Assembly: GCA_003254885.1 (NCBI GenBank)
Contig: QANT01006803.1
Span: 1-63,778, forward strand
Reading direction: 5' to 3'
Source: Purshia tridentata
Taxonomy: Eukaryota > Streptophyta > Magnoliopsida > Rosales > Rosaceae
DNA length: 63,778 nt
Part shown: one piece after another, positions 37,196 to 48,745 of the stretch
Position numbering within the stretch: the stretch's first letter is position 1
How the letters are laid out: each line of letters starts with the position of its first letter
Made by a program: the position numbers and the translations under genes
Notes under the pieces: model-generated
The model's database searches: none
What the model saw: only the letters and a program-made list of their open reading frames with translations
Told to the model about the DNA's origin: nothing

Positions 37196-40100
37196 ATGGA
37201 ATTAGGAAGCGAAAAGGACACAGTGACTCAAGTCAGTTTTGGGGGATTCGACTGTCATGTTAAGGCAAAAGATCTTGTAAACTACTTGGAAGAACAAATT
37301 GGGGTTGTATATAGGTGTAGGCTAAAAACTTCTTGGACCCCTCCAGATTCTTTTCCGAATTTCGATCTCTGTGATACTGCAGATATTGAAACAACAGATG
37401 ATTATAAGAAGGTGGAGCCTCATGCATTTGTGCATTTTGCCTCACCTGAGTCAGTGACTTCTACTATGGATGCTGAAGCGCGTTGTGAACTTTTTTTCAA
37501 CAACCAACCATTGAAGGTAAGTTTGGGCCCTGAGAATCCTTACTCCTTGAACAAGAGGAGGAATACTAAAATTCCTTTCAAGCTATCTGATGTGCGTGTT
37601 GAGATTGGAACTTTAGTTCGGCAAGATGAATTCTTTATTGCTTGGAGAGGACCTCCTTATGGGGTTGATTTTATTGTGGATCCTTTTGATCGGACATGCA
37701 AATTTTGTTTTACAAGAGATACTGCCTTTTCATTTAAAGGGAGGAAGACGCATGCAGTGATAAATTGTGATTTTAAGGTGGATTTCTTGGTAAGAGACAT
37801 CACTGAAATCAAACATTACTCAGATCCCTCATATCTTGTAATTCTGTTGCGGTTGGCTTCATCACCCTGGGTTTCGTATCGAACTGCTGATGATGATATT
37901 GAAGAAACAGTTCCATTTGATTTGTTGGATGATGATGATCCCTGGATTAGAACCACGGATTTTACTCCTAGTGGGGCCATAGGGCGTTGTAATTCGTACA
38001 GAGTTTCAATACCACCCCGCCATGGTGCAAAGTTGAAGAAGGCCATGAATTATCTTAGAGAACAAAGGGTGAAGGTTGATTGCATCAAATGGGCACCTAG
38101 GATTCAGGATGAACCCGATTTTGGGACACCCATTTCAGATTCTATCTTTTGTATTCATTACAAGGAACAGATTTCCTTTGAAATAATGTTCTTGGTTAAT
38201 GCAGTATTGCACAAGGGAATTTTTAACCAGTACCAGTTGTCGGACAGTTTCTTTGATGTACTGAGAAATCAACCAAATGAGGTCAATGTGGCTGCATTGA
38301 AGCACTTGTGTTCAGACAGACAACCAGTTTTTGATGCCTGCAAGAGGCTGAAAGTTGTCCAAGAATGGTTGCTGAAGAATCCCAAGCTTTTCAAGAATCC
38401 TAAACAATTGGATGATATTTCTGAAGTTAGGAGGCTGGTTATTACTCCAACTAAAGCCTATTGTCTTCCAGCAGAGGTTGAACTATCCAATAGAGTTCTT
38501 AGAAAATATAAAGAAGTTTCTGATCGGTTTTTAAGGGTTACATTTATGGATGAAGGCATGCAGACAATTAATTCCCATGTTCTTAACTATTATGTTGCTC
38601 CCATTGTGAAGGAAGTCACGTCATACTCCTTTTCTCAAAAAACAGCAGTAAATAAACGGGTTAGGACCATTCTGACGGATGGATTTTACTTATGTGGTCG
38701 TAAGTACACTTTCTTGGCCTACTCATCAAATCAATTGAAGGACCGTTCTGCCTGGTTTTTTGCTGAAGTCAAGGACATTAGTGTCCTCAAGATTAAATCT
38801 TGGATGGGGAAGTTCAACAACAAAAACATTGCAAAATGTACTGCTAGGATGGGTCAGTGCTTTTCATCTACATATGCAACAGTAGAAGTTCCATCAAGCG
38901 AGGTTAATCGTACCCTTCCAGATGTTGAGAGGAATGGGTATGTTTTCTCAGATGGGATTGGTACGATTACTCCAGAGCTTGCACTGGAAGTTGCACAGAA
39001 ATTGAAATTGGACAGAGATCCGCCTTGTGCATATCAAATTAGATATGCTGGCTGTAAAGGGGTTATTGCTTGTTGGCCATCCAAAGGCGATGGGTTCCGG
39101 CTTTCTTTAAGGCCTAGCATGGACAAGTTTAAGTCGGACCATACTACATTGGAAATCTGTTCTTGGACTAGGTTGCAGCCAGGTTTCCTAAACAGGCAGA
39201 TTATAACATTGCTTTCGACACTGAATGTTCCAGATGAAATATTCTGGAGAATGCAGGAGACAATGGTTTCCAAATTAATGCGGATGCTTGTGGAAACGGA
39301 TGTGGCATTTGATGTTCTTACTGCATCCTGTGCTGAGCAAGGAAATGCGGCAGCTGTAATGTTGAGTGCAGGTTTCAAGCCCCAGACAGAACCTCATCTG
39401 CGAGGCATGTTAACCTGTATACAAGCCGCACAGCTTTGGGGCCTTAGGGAAAAGGCTAGGATTTTTGTTCCTTCTGGTAGATGGCTTATGGGCTGTCTAG
39501 ATGAGCTAGGGGTACTTGAGCAAGGCCAGTGCTTTATCCAAGTGTCTGCTCCATCACTAGAAAAATGTTTTGCAAATCATGGCTCCAGGTTTGCTCACAT
39601 AGAGAAAAATCTTCAAGTAATTAAAGGATACGTTGTGATAGCAAAGAATCCTTGCCTTCATCCAGGAGATATAAGGATTCTTGAAGCAGTTGATGCCCCT
39701 GGTTTAAACCACTTATATGATTGCCTTGTTTTCCCTCAGAAGGGTGATAGGCCCCACACGGATGAAGCTTCTGGAAGTGACCTAGATGGGGACCTCTACT
39801 TTGTCACTTGGGATGAAAATCTTATTCCCCCAAGTAAGAAGAGCTCGGAACCTATGCAGTATGCTGCTGCGGAAGCCAAAGTCCAAGGGCGTCCTGTCAC
39901 TCAACAGGTACTTACCTGCCATTTCTAATGGTTATCTATGAGATTCTTTAAATAATTGAGTTTTCAAACATGTTATATTTTCTCCACGTTCCTTGTTTGC
40001 TTTTTTGTGATGGATATATTTTTCTTTCTTCCTTGGACAAGCAACGTTCATATTATCTTGTATGCTTCTACAACAAAGATTAATAGGATAACACTGCAAT

Positions 40101-41737
40101 TTTATTATACTGGATAAATCATGTCAAACCCCTATTTTATGAGTAATTTTTCTTGTAGAATTGATAATGTTAGTACACTGTCCATTAAGGCCCGAAATCA
40201 TGTCTAGCTTATGCTTATACAATATTGTTTTGTGTTATGTTCTACAAGAGTACCTAAGTTTCTTTCAACCAAATTCTTGGGAACACATTCGATAACGCCA
40301 TATTGTTATTGGTGGTACCATTAAGGGATACATGGCTTAAATTTTTTTAGTTTACTATTATTCCTAAAAGCTTAAGTTAAGATGTGGACTACAATTATAT
40401 TATACGCTAATGTTACCCATCACTGTGGTCCTCTTCCCAGTTTTAAAGCGCCCAACATATAGAATTCAACATATATTGGGAGGTTTCAGTTTCAAGGGTT
40501 TAAACTTAGGATCTCCTGTTATTTTGTTGGTTTACTAATTCCTAAAAGCTTAAACTATCAAGATGCATACCAACAAATATTTTATACTCTAACAACATGA
40601 AGTTTCCTAGCAAATTTTTTGATTACTAGAAATTGTGATGTTAATAAACACATCCAGATTCCCAAATCATGCCAATAAAATGTCGTGAAGTTCTGAGCAA
40701 TTGTCTAAAGTAAGAATGAAGATATAATTTTTGGTAACTTGTTCTGCATTTATTAGGTTTTACATTCAAAATCAGATGTGTTTTCTTTTCTGGACTTGCA
40801 CTATTTTGGAATCCCAAGTATGCCACCTAAACTCACTTATGTCATCGTGTTTATACCACAGGATATAATAGACTTTTTTGTGAGAAACATGGCCAATGAC
40901 AACCTGGGGACTATATGCAATGCCCATGTGGTCCATGCTGACCGCAGTAAATACGGGGCAATGGATGAGAACTGCCTATTACTAGCAGAGTTAGCAGCAA
41001 CAGCAGTTGATTTTCCGAAAACTGGGAAGACTGCTATCATGCCCCCACACCTAAAGCCAAAGTTGTACCCAGATTTCATGGGGAAAGAGGACTACCAGTC
41101 GTACAAGTCAACTAAAATTTTGGGGAGACTCTATCGCCAGATTAGAGATGCTTATGATGAAGATGAGGCAACCTCTTCTGAGCTAAATTATGTTCCCAGT
41201 GACATCCCATATGATACAGACCTGGAGGTTCCAGGAGCAGCTGATTTCATGGTTGATGCATGGGAGAGAAAGTGCTCTTATGATGGTCAACTGAAGGGCC
41301 TACTGGGACAATATAAAGTTAAGAGAGAAGAAGAGATTGTTACTGGGCATGTTTGGTCAATGCCTAAGTACAACAGCAGGAAGCAAGGGGATCTGAAGGA
41401 GAGGCTGAAGCATTCCTACAGTGCTCTTAAGAAAGAATTCAGGCAAATTTTTGAGAATATGGAGTCAGATTTTGAGTCACTTAATGATGATAAGAAGAAT
41501 ATTGTGTATGAACAGAAGGCATCTGCATGGTACCAGGTCACCTACCATCCTGAATGGGTGAAAAAATCACTGCATTTGCAAGAGGCAGATGGTTCTGGAG
41601 ATGTGGTGATGTTAAGCTTTCCCTGGATCACAGCTGACTACCTTGCTCGGATCAAGATTAAGTGCAGTGAAGTGGGGCTCATTGACTCTACAAAGCCAAT
41701 CAACTCTTTGGCTAGGTACCTTGCTGATCGTATATGA
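37196..41737 (+). CDS. RDR6: RNA-dependent RNA polymerase 6
   Basis: Copies single-stranded RNA into double strands with SGS3, feeding DCL4 and DCL2 to make tasiRNAs and secondary siRNAs for silencing, antiviral defence and leaf development; acts in cytoplasmic siRNA bodies. Two coding exons, 37196-39907 and 40862-41737, join in phase 0 to 1195 residues, against 1196 in Arabidopsis RDR6. The single intron follows GRPVTQQ, just before DIIDFF, the position known for the Arabidopsis gene. An RRM-like N-terminus covers about 10-110; the RdRP core contains the catalytic DLDGD at residues 862-866 inside SGSDLDGDLYF. Strong colinearity from N- to C-terminus (for example VSFGGF, KTSWTPP, GSANN-free core, LTDGFYLCGRKYTFLA) separates it from RDR1 and RDR2. 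No lesions. It is divergent from the SPX gene. Confidence 0.97.
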
Positions 41738-42779
41738 CAAGCATTTGAAGTCTTTGAGACTTGTCTCTTGAGGCTGTGTCAAGCATTTTGAAGGCCTTGA
41801 GAGTTGTCTCCTGTGTCTCTGCCAAAATCCATGGCAGCAAGGCCATTCTGCCATTTGATTATGTCTGCTATTATGTTTAATTTTCTGTTTAGATTTTCCT
41901 TTTAAAATGTGACTTATTGAAGTTTATAGCTTGCTTGCAATGAAGTGTATTTTGGTTGACTGCAAAATGGTTTGTTTCTTTGAATGTTCAAGCCTAGTAG
42001 TCAGATCCATCTGGCTCAACCCTGCCTTATCTGCTAATTCAAGCAGGAAGGCTTGGGTTTTCTGCTAAGTAGCTGATATCTTGAGAGGGAGATACTGAAA
42101 TAGTATCAGCTTCTGTCTTACTGCCCAAGCATTAGAAATTGTGAAACCCAACTCTTGATTAATGCTTTTGATACTCTAAATTCCTTTTTTACTGCTGGAC
42201 ATATCCTAATAATTAATGCTTGGGAGCTGTAACAGTTTCATGTATGGATCTCCCAAATTATTGAATCTTATTGCAGGCTTACCAATTCCATGTGATATTA
42301 TTATATTGCCTCCCATGCCTATAAGCATGAAGATTCACAAATTTTCACATATCGTATAACTCTATATAATTCTCGCTTTACATGTACTGGTTCATCAATC
42401 AGCACCATATCAAGTACAATGTTTCTTAATAAATGGAAAAGCTTCTATCTAATACCGTCCATTGAAACGACGAAAATGAGTTGGACAAACAAACAAAACA
42501 ATTTTCTTGTACACGAAGAAACTGATGTAGGACCCAAACTAGAGGTTACCCCAAATTATTATCGATCATTATTATTATTTTTCATTCAGGTAGGGGTGAA
42601 GGTTGGGCAACACTCGAACCATTGCCACGTGTAGGAGTAAACTGGTCTACCACTGACGTTAGAAATCCCATAATCCCAATCGCTTTCGTCTCTGGTCCTA
42701 AACTGAAAGAAAGGAAGGGTTTCTTTCATAACGAAAACCCTTTCAGTTGATGTGATTATAAAGTATTTGGTGTTTCAAT
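41738..42779. other. RDR6 3' flank, no gene seen
   Basis: The first 200 bases should be 3' UTR. The rest contains no open frame with recognisable similarity. Confidence 0.5.
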
Positions 42780-43453
42780 TGTTAGGATCGATTAGATAGA
42801 ATGGGAAAAACACAAACTCAAAACCAATAAAGAAATAGGCAAGAAAAAAAGGTAAATAAGGACACCAAGGATTTAACGTGGTTCGGCAGTGTGCCTACGT
42901 CCACGGGCAGCGATATTAGAATAACTCCACTATATCAAATAATGGGTACAGCGGAAAGATCTTACCAAGTCTAAGAACAAGACTTGATGAACACCTAGAG
43001 AGTACAAGAGGAATCACCACTTCTTCAAGCTATGAACACCTTGAAGGAAACACCAAAAGAAATACTTCACTTCTCTCACACTCTCTCTTTCTCTATACTC
43101 TCACTCCTCACTTTGAGTGGTAGTCGGAATGCAATTAGCTTGATTGCTTCAATTGCTTGATGTTAAATGCCAAGCCTCATCCTCCTTTTATAGCCATGGA
43201 TGGATCCTTCTAGCAACTTGGAGAAAAGTCCACCAACTCTTGGATAACTTGGAGAATTGATTAGTCTCTAGATATTTCCACAAGTTTCTAGCTACTAGGA
43301 GAATTGATTAGTCTCTAGATATTTCCACAAGTTTCTAGCTTGCACCAATATTCAACATTTGTGGAGTTCTCTAGATAATTCCACCAACTTAAGAATAGAG
43401 AGTATTCTACAAGCTTCTGTAGAACATGGGCTGGATATTTAATTAGCCCAACA
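42780..43453. mobile_element. Solo LTR with 5-bp target-site duplication
   Basis: The element starts TGTTAGG and ends CCCAACA and is flanked on both sides by TCAAT (42775-42779 and 43454-43458). It contains the phrase GATTTAACGTGGTTCGGC, common in plant LTRs, a TATA-like CCTTTTATAGCC near 43184, and a ~46-bp tandem duplication (GAGAATTGATTAGTCTCTAG at about 43253 and 43300). It is 674 bp and non-coding, with no second LTR nearby. Confidence 0.9.
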
Positions 43454-43458
43454 TCAAT

Positions 43459-45652
43459 CCATCACATTATTCCAAAAATCTACTCTAAAAATGGATTATT
43501 TTACACAAGTATATATTCATTCTGTACATATAAGACTTGAGAGGGAGAAGGATCCACGACAACAATGAATTATGACACCTAAATTCTGAATGACTATATA
43601 TATATATATATCTCTCTCTCTCTGTCACATCTTCATCAACTGCCCATTTGATAATCACATGCACTGAAATTAAGCCTCTTCTCTCTCTCTCTCTGATATA
43701 TGTCTTAGTCCTCCTTGAAATGTGGAACATTTATGAACGTTGATCACCCCCAACTACTGGGGGCTATCCCTTTATATCATATCATTATCATACCAGTTGG
43801 TCAGCTTTGCATTCATGAATTCGTATTCGTACGGACATCAAAGGAACACATCTTGTGGTCTGAATTCACTATCATTCGCACCACAAGATTCATTTGTTGC
43901 CTTCAAACTCTCCAACTTTTTGAATTATTGGCAGTAATTAACCTCAAAAATCTTATATTCAACCCACTTTGATGGTTGATAGGCTGCGAGGGCTTATAAG
44001 TTTCAATGATATAGCCTTTCAATCTCACACTCATTATCAAAAGTCCATTCGAAGAAAAAAAATTGTAAAGTCTAAAAACCCAGAATACCCAACTTGATTT
44101 AGAAAATTATGAATTTGGGCTTTATTTGATTGGAGGAAAGTTTTTTTGGTAATTAATTTGAGGAAAGATTGAACTTGGGTTTTTTAAGTGATTTTTATAC
44201 CAAATAATTCTATTAATTCTTCATATTAGAAAATTAAAAGTGATTCTTTGTGCCATCTGGAATATGTTGTTCATATTTAAAATCAAAGGTGATGTTGAAA
44301 CAAAGCATGTGATACACGTCCATATTGCTTAAGATGTTGTTTTCAATATAATTAATTGAGCATATTCATATAACTCTTTTGCACATTTGCACTCATTTAT
44401 TTTTATTATAATTAAACAAATTAATTAAGAAAGAAAAAAGTATATATAGAAAATAACACAAATAATGTAGTGATCATCCATCTTGCTTTTCATTTTTTCG
44501 TTTTCTTTCTGACTTTGTGTTAAGGATGTAGGGCCCAATGTTACATTTTATTTTCCTTTCTTTTAGAGTAATATAGTAACCTTTGTATTTTCTGAGTAAT
44601 GGACATTTCTAGAAGAGTGAGACCAAGCGGGTATTATTTCTCTTAATTATTGGTATAATTTCAATATTTTATCAACTCATTTTCATATCACTTCCTTAAT
44701 CGATCTATCTCGTTTTATCTTTAATTGTTGCTACTTATTAGCATTTCATTTCTCTATGACTTATAGCCATCTTTGTCAATAGAGTCCTCTTTTTCACTCA
44801 AATTTTCTCTCTTTCTACTTGATAGAATTTTAATAGATAGAGTAGAAATTAATAATTTATATGATTAAGAGATCACACTCTGTAGGCTCAATCAATGCCT
44901 TTAATAAGAGACAGAGAAAGAGAACAAAAAGGCTTTTTGTCAACCAACATATAAGAAATGTAAACTACATTCTGTAGGCTCAATGCCTTTAATAAGAGAG
45001 AGAGAGAGAGAACAAAGCTTTTTGTCATCCAACCTATATATAAGAAATGTAAACTATTTTCAATTTCATCAAAAAAATTAAGCCTCAAATAATTTAGTAC
45101 GTACCTCTACTTATAAACTATAGAAATTACACATTTTCTTATTTTAAGTCCGTCCATTTTTTCTCTGTAACTAGTAACTACCATCACATTGATATACATC
45201 CAATTATATTGACTCTAATTAATTAGTTGTTAAAACAGAGTTATTGACCAAACACAAAAAAATACACACATGAAAAACGCAGTGCATCTTCAGAATTAAA
45301 CATAATTCCTGATAATTGCCTTTGCATGCCAGGCCAATGTATATATGTATGAATATATATAGATATAGCTCTATATATACAAATTAACCACAAAGTACCT
45401 GAGAGTTTATATGGATATTTATGTTAACAAGAACCTAGATGCTAATTAATCTTTAGTATGGGCACGTTAAACCCTCCACTATGTGGTGCTTTATATCTGA
45501 ATTTCTACAATTTTCGACATTCATCACCAATCACAAACAATAGTGAGGTGGCATTTTATGATATCACTACTATTACTATATATATTACTATAAGAAACTG
45601 CTAAATGTCTGCAAATTAAGTACTAAAAAACAGAGCAGGTACCACCCACAAG
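43459..45652. other. Intergenic, no gene; 92-bp tandem duplication
   Basis: Copies at about 44878-44969 and 44970-45060 share TCTGTAGGCTCAAT, ATGCCTTTAATAAGAGA, AACAAA..GCTTTTTGTCA and ATATAAGAAATGTAAACTA. (TA)n and (CT)n microsatellites lie near 43596-43622 and 43679-43694. No protein-like open frame was recognised. Confidence 0.6.
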
Positions 45653-46581
45653 CTATACCTCTTTTTGAACATTACTTGTAGGTGATGAAGAAGAAGGACT
45701 TGGGTAATTCCAGTTGAGCAATTCTTCTATCATTTGCATTGCAATCTTTTCCTCTTCCTCATCGTTTTCGCCTTCACCCGATCCAACCTCAATCTCCGCC
45801 GTTGATGCTAATCCCGGCATCAACAAGGTCGACGATGAGGATCCATGTTCAAAATCCGAACACTGCTTCTTCTTCTTCTCCAGCTCGATTCTCATGACCC
45901 AGTTGGAGCTGGCGCGGGACCCAGCTGGCCGCTTCTGCCACACTCCAATGTGAGAATTGTCATTGTCAAGTCTTAGGCAGGTGAGAGATGGAGATGGGTC
46001 TTTGCAGCACTTCCTGAGCTTGGAGCTGAGCAGCTCTGAAAGAGCTTTGGGACTTGTCCATGGAGACTCATGTTGGTCATGATCGCTAGGTTTTGTTACT
46101 TGATCATGAGCAGGGTTGTTGCTGCAGTTGTTGTTGTTGTTGTTGTTGTTACATGGTGTGTTGGGAAAATTGGTCTTTGCGTTTTGACCATTCATCAATA
46201 TGGCTGCTTGGTCATATGCCCTGGCTGCTGCCTCTGCTGTCTCAAATGTGCCTAACCACACCCTTCTCTTACTAAAAACATGAGAGAGAGAGAAAGATCA
46301 CATATTGAATATTAATATGCATATGAACATGTGACGCAGATTCACAGTTTGTCAATATAACATGTCAAACATATCTCACCAGACTAAACAACTAATAGTC
46401 TAGAATGATGTAGGAGGAGGTGGATGAAGTATTAAAGGAGAATATGTGTGATAAGAAGCATGTAGCTAGAGTGCAATAATGTGGAGGGTGGAAGTACTTA
46501 CAGCAAAGGGTGGCGAATTTCTGACACCCAGGAGCCCCACTGGCGCTGCCTGACTCCTCTAAACTTCCTTGATTGCACCAT
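45653..46581 (-). CDS. SHN2: AP2/ERF transcription factor, SHINE (WIN1/SHN) clade
   Basis: Nuclear regulator of cuticle wax and cutin genes. Two exons (minus), 46581-46502 and 46271-45653, join within the Leu codon of HPLL|KRR to give 232 residues. The AP2 domain is at about 6-64: [20 protein letters not shown], then [20 protein letters not shown] and AKTNFP. The start MVQSRKF is characteristic of SHN proteins. The two further clade motifs are present: [19 protein letters not shown] in the middle and the C-terminal [10 protein letters not shown]. These fit SHN2/SHN3 better than SHN1. An Asn run encoded by (AAC)n sits just after the AP2 domain (about 46128-46152). The exon join is canonical and no lesion is seen. 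Which SHN paralogue it is remains open. Confidence 0.93.
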
Positions 46582-48745
46582 GTTTGTTGTTATAATTTGG
46601 GATCAGAGAATGATCACACAGATCTAGAGAGAGAGAGAGAGATGCAGGTAGTTGCAGAGATAGATAGATAGATATGGATTAAGGCTAGATATGATGACGA
46701 TGACGATGATGATGATGAGGTGGCTAGCAATAAGTTAGAGTGATAATGAGGCATGATGAGTGAGTAGTACTAGTCATGATGAAAGGGCATGCAGTTGGAA
46801 TTGGCAATGAAATTGTACACACTGTGTGTTGGACATTTATAAGAATTGTCGGTGGATTGGTCGGGGAGTGAACTGCAATAAAGCTTTCACCTGCACACAC
46901 CATTGCAATTTTCAGACACCTAGCTTCTTGACAACTGGAACTATAACAAAATTATGACCATCATGCTCTATATGGACCTTCTGCCCACCAAAAAGGAAAG
47001 CATTAATTATCTTCCCACTATTTACAAACACTCATTTTTTTTTATCAATAATGCTACACTTACTATATTTTTATACTATAATTTATATCATTTTACGTAG
47101 TTATTTATATAATATTAATATATTGGATACTAACAAAATAAAAATAAAGAAATACCCAGTCAGTACAATAATGACACTTACAATGATATAAAAATATATG
47201 GTATAAAAATATAGTAAGAATAGCATTATTGTTATTTTATCAACAACTTTTTTACCTAATCATATATAAACAGATCTCATCAAAGGTTACAAAAATTACT
47301 AAATGACACATTAATTCTTACAGTAGAGTTTGCAGTTGTGAGAACTGAGAAATGCATATATATATATATATATATATATATGCCAATGTTTTTGTTTACG
47401 GTGGTATTGCTGTGATTCTATGGCTTGTTCTTGTATACATCCTGTTTCAAATTCAGGGCTCATATTATTAAAGAAAATTGAATGCTGTTGAAGGGGTTTG
47501 CGTGAAGTCTCAATTTTTTCTTTTTTCTTTGCATTAATTTAAAGGTTTCCTTGGTTAGAGGTTGACTCAGAAGACTGAAGTGGATTGGTTATTTACTCTG
47601 CTAGGACCATACTTCTCTAAATTATTGACCTTTTGGTGTCAAAATTTATTGTTGGCTTGACTTTTTCTGTTTTTGTCTTTTAACACTCTACTTTTCAGAC
47701 CCAAAAACTTGTAGGGAGGCTTAGTGGTGAAAAGGTAAACATGAAGCGACTTGTAAACCCAAACATTTTAATACTTTGAACCATCACAAACGTAAAAAAA
47801 AAATACATGAAGATTACGTATGAGTGATTTACTTCTTTATTTTTGAAGCTTTCTTCAAATATGTTGTGGTTATCTCTACTTTAAGAAATACAACAATACT
47901 TAAAAGAGGCCAAGGAGATTTTTGAATTTATGGGTCAAGTACGTGACTTCATTTACTAGCTCTTATGTGCTCTGCAATTGTTTGTATTTGCTACTATTTG
48001 GATAAAACCTCAATCACAAGAGAGGGTGGATGTGAAAATTTTCTTTATTGTCGAAATAGAAAATCTTGAGTGTTACTTAAGCTAAAGAAAAAAGAAAATA
48101 ATATGCTTTCCTTTTCTTTCTTTTTTCTTGTGATTGAGTCGAAAGGTTTAACACTTTAATGGCTTGATGAAGTTACATGAAGTTGCATGGACAAATTCCA
48201 ACAAAAGGGAGAAAATGGGTCATCTCAATTAGCTTACATTTTGGGCCTATGATGACTTTACCCCACGATATTGAGCCAGTTAATATAATGTGGGCCCATA
48301 TTTTTGTTTTTTAATGGTTAATTAGCTGGGTCCATATTAAATCACATAACAATTATCCTTAAACAGTGACTAAATGATGACTTGGAAGTTGGCACACACA
48401 ATGGGATCCTTGGAAGCAAAGAAGGAACCAAAGTCTAGCTCATTGTTCTGCAGACACATCCCTTCCTTCACACATAAAATCAATGAGATTCTCTTCCTTC
48501 CCCTCTCTCTTTCTATATGTATTTGATTCATTCCAACATCTCTACCACCAAATTTTGTTCATCAAATCCCCTTTGTAAGATACCATTTGTACCTTCCACA
48601 TAAGCATCAATTTCCAAAGTTGGTTTCATTTTCATGTCTTTTTGCATAATTCTAATATCTTTCTGATTTTTGTTTCTTGTAGATAAATATATATCTCTCT
48701 CTATCTCTGTTTGTTACTGTCTGAGAGAGAAAGAAAAGAAAGGCA
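46582..48745. other. Divergent SHN and PLD upstream regions
   Basis: Holds the SHN promoter (with GA and GAT microsatellites at about 46627-46720), a MITE at 47047-47230, an (AT)n tract near 47356-47382, and the phospholipase D promoter and leader, with CT-rich DNA at 48690-48715. No other gene seen. Confidence 0.5.
47047..47230. mobile_element. Short MITE with ~33-bp terminal inverted repeats
   Basis: The left end AATAATGCTACACTTACTAT continues into ATTTTTATACTAT and pairs with the right end, whose reverse complement reads AATAATGCTATTCTTACTAT and ATTTTTATACCAT. The 184-bp AT-rich element has no coding capacity. A possible duplication of TTATC or TTAT flanks it. Confidence 0.8.

Noticed and set aside
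43596..43622. (TA)n and (CT)n tracts as a meaningful signal
   Set aside because: Ordinary plant microsatellites; no sign of function beyond possible length variation.
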